From Phoronis australis (Eukaryota; Phoronida; Phoronidae), in the NCBI GenBank assembly GCA_002633005.1, contig NMRA01000008.1:1871456-1935455 (forward strand): a stretch of 64,000 bases of DNA, given 5' to 3'. Positions 63,001 through 64,000 of the stretch are shown here, in pieces. Each line of letters opens with the position of its first letter. The stretch's first letter is position 1. The position numbers were made by a program, and so were the translations under genes. The notes under the pieces are model-generated. The model searched no databases and had not been told where the DNA came from. It saw only the letters and a program-made list of their open reading frames with translations.

Positions 63001-63341
63001 CATTTTGACCCCTTAGCTTGCGCTAAATTCTATCCCTGGCCTGAAAATCCCAGCAAACACACGAGCAACACTGACCTTTGCCAATATTTCCTCAGTGTCT
63101 GACTGCAGCTCTGCCGAGAGCTGGATCCGAGACAAGTGGGCCTGCATGAGCAAGTTGGTCTTGACGTGAGGGTCGTTGAACTTGGCGTTGTTCAGCTTGT
63201 TGGGTAGACGGCTGGACAGTTGACGGAGGATGGAGTCCTCGTTGTGTCGGATGGGGATGCTGGAGTACTCCGCAGCATTCGAGATGATCTCAATCAAGCC
63301 GCGGATCTTGGTCTTAGCGTTCAAAGACATGCTGAACAGCT
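60066..63341 (-). CDS. SNRNP200: U5 snRNP 200-kDa helicase Brr2, C-terminal part (partial)
   Basis: Brr2 is the DExH helicase that unwinds U4/U6 snRNA to activate the spliceosome. Five last exons are present: 63076-63341, 62138-62314, 61625-61785, 61119-61200 and 60066-60311 (TAA). They give about 310 residues of the second Sec63 cassette. Identity to the human protein is very high by eye: [105 protein letters not shown]. The protein ends in the usual short acidic/serine tail (GSESD). Exon phases all match. The gene continues past the right end of the window; its next upstream exon is not within 63,342-64,000. AATAAA on the minus strand at 59,808-59,813 lies about 255 nt past the stop. Confidence 0.97.
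62811..62884 (-). repeat. tRNA-derived fragment in a SNRNP200 intron
   Basis: On the minus strand, TCTCAGTGGTTAGACGCTGC is a good A-box region and AAGTTCAAATCCTGC a good B box, about 45 nt apart. The acceptor stem does not close well, so this is a tRNA pseudogene or the head of a tRNA-derived SINE rather than a working tRNA. Confidence 0.5.
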
Positions 63342-64000
63342 CTGAAAAGAGATTTCCGATGATTGAATTTAGAAAGACCTGTAAACCGTGATGACTTTCA
63401 ATTTGGCTGCAGAACTTCGCCAAAGAAAAGCCACAAATCTCACAGTTCAGTTGTTTCACAACTGATGTAACAGTGGCAAGCAATGAAGCCGTGTTGTGTT
63501 ACACGCCAACCTAGACGCTGGCTTCAAAAGACTGCGGTCAAACTATGAAGTTAAGAGGCTGAACAAACTCTGAAAACACTGAAGCCCCAAACCAAATACT
63601 TTGATTGCAATAAAACACTGCAGAGTCATCCTTTAAAATCAAAGGCTAGACTCTACACACAGGTAAATCGTATATTTTTTCACCACCATCACACGTAGCG
63701 ACCTCAAGAATTGGATGTTTGAAAAGAATTCTGGCCACACGCAGTTGAAATTCTTAAGGACAAGAAAGATGACCGATAAAATAGTAGTAATCTACGTACT
63801 GGTGCCAAAAATGATGCTTTATAACACGCATCATTGTGTGTATGGTAAATAAACTACAGTACGAATGGCTTGTGGAATGTATGGTACTCTGACTACGTCT
63901 GATCGCCTCCACTGGGCACGCAAGCCAGCCCTGGATGTCCTCCAGATGTCAGGGCGTCTTGTTATTACTTTCATTAAAGACTCGACTAACCTATGGTTGT
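63342..64000. other. SNRNP200 intron sequence
   Basis: This is upstream intron of SNRNP200. The exon expected just before 63,341 (encoding the residues that precede [12 protein letters not shown] in Brr2) was looked for on the minus strand and not found, so the intron is longer than 650 bp. No other feature was seen. Confidence 0.6.

Noticed and set aside
1-64000. CRISPR arrays, bacterial-type operons, prophage, rRNA or snRNA genes
   Set aside because: None were seen. The repeats present are minisatellites or transposon relics, and gene structure is eukaryotic throughout.

Overview
The window is animal nuclear DNA. It is AT-rich, with compact exons separated by GT/AG introns, many small transposon relics and minisatellites, and no operon structure. 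The gene content (a cilia calaxin, a meiotic synaptonemal-complex-like protein, a hillarin/KY cytoskeletal protein, PDCD4 and the spliceosomal helicase Brr2) points to an invertebrate metazoan. The phylum cannot be fixed from the sequence alone.

Layout. (1) 1.2-10.8 kb, + strand: PDCD4, ten coding exons, 465 residues, two MA3 domains. (2) 13.4-18.3 kb, + strand: calaxin (EFCAB1), six coding exons, 244 residues. It is preceded by an isolated exon-like segment resembling calaxin's second exon. (3) 20.2-24.3 kb, - strand: a six-exon, 200-residue coiled-coil protein, tail-to-tail with calaxin and best matched by eye to SYCE1. (4) 26.6-45.5 kb, - strand: a hillarin/kyphoscoliosis-peptidase-like gene, 13 coding exons, 1330 residues. 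It carries two tandem transglutaminase-like (W180/KY) modules joined by a Pro/Gln-rich linker, and both modules lack the catalytic cysteine. (5) 45.5-60.1 kb: gene-poor DNA with many repeats and one weak 104-codon ORF. (6) 60.1-63.3 kb and beyond, - strand: the last five exons of SNRNP200 (Brr2).

Every exon chain was built by hand from splice signals. For the four complete genes the phases close to an exact multiple of three (1398, 735, 603 and 3993 nt). The five genes have unrelated jobs: translation control, ciliary dynein, meiosis, muscle/cytoskeleton and splicing. They are neighbours, not a pathway.

Repeats include a 56-bp minisatellite ending in a PDCD4 splice acceptor, a ~56-bp foldback element with 17-bp inverted ends in at least five places, several small inverted-terminal-repeat families, two tRNA-derived fragments and a large hairpin. 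A single unresolved base at 43,121 abuts an 81-bp near-identical duplication and probably marks an assembly join. I found no CRISPR array, rRNA or intact autonomous transposon, and nothing that amounts to a wholly new system. The most notable items are the doubled, catalytically dead hillarin, the invertebrate SYCE1 candidate and the extra calaxin-like exon.
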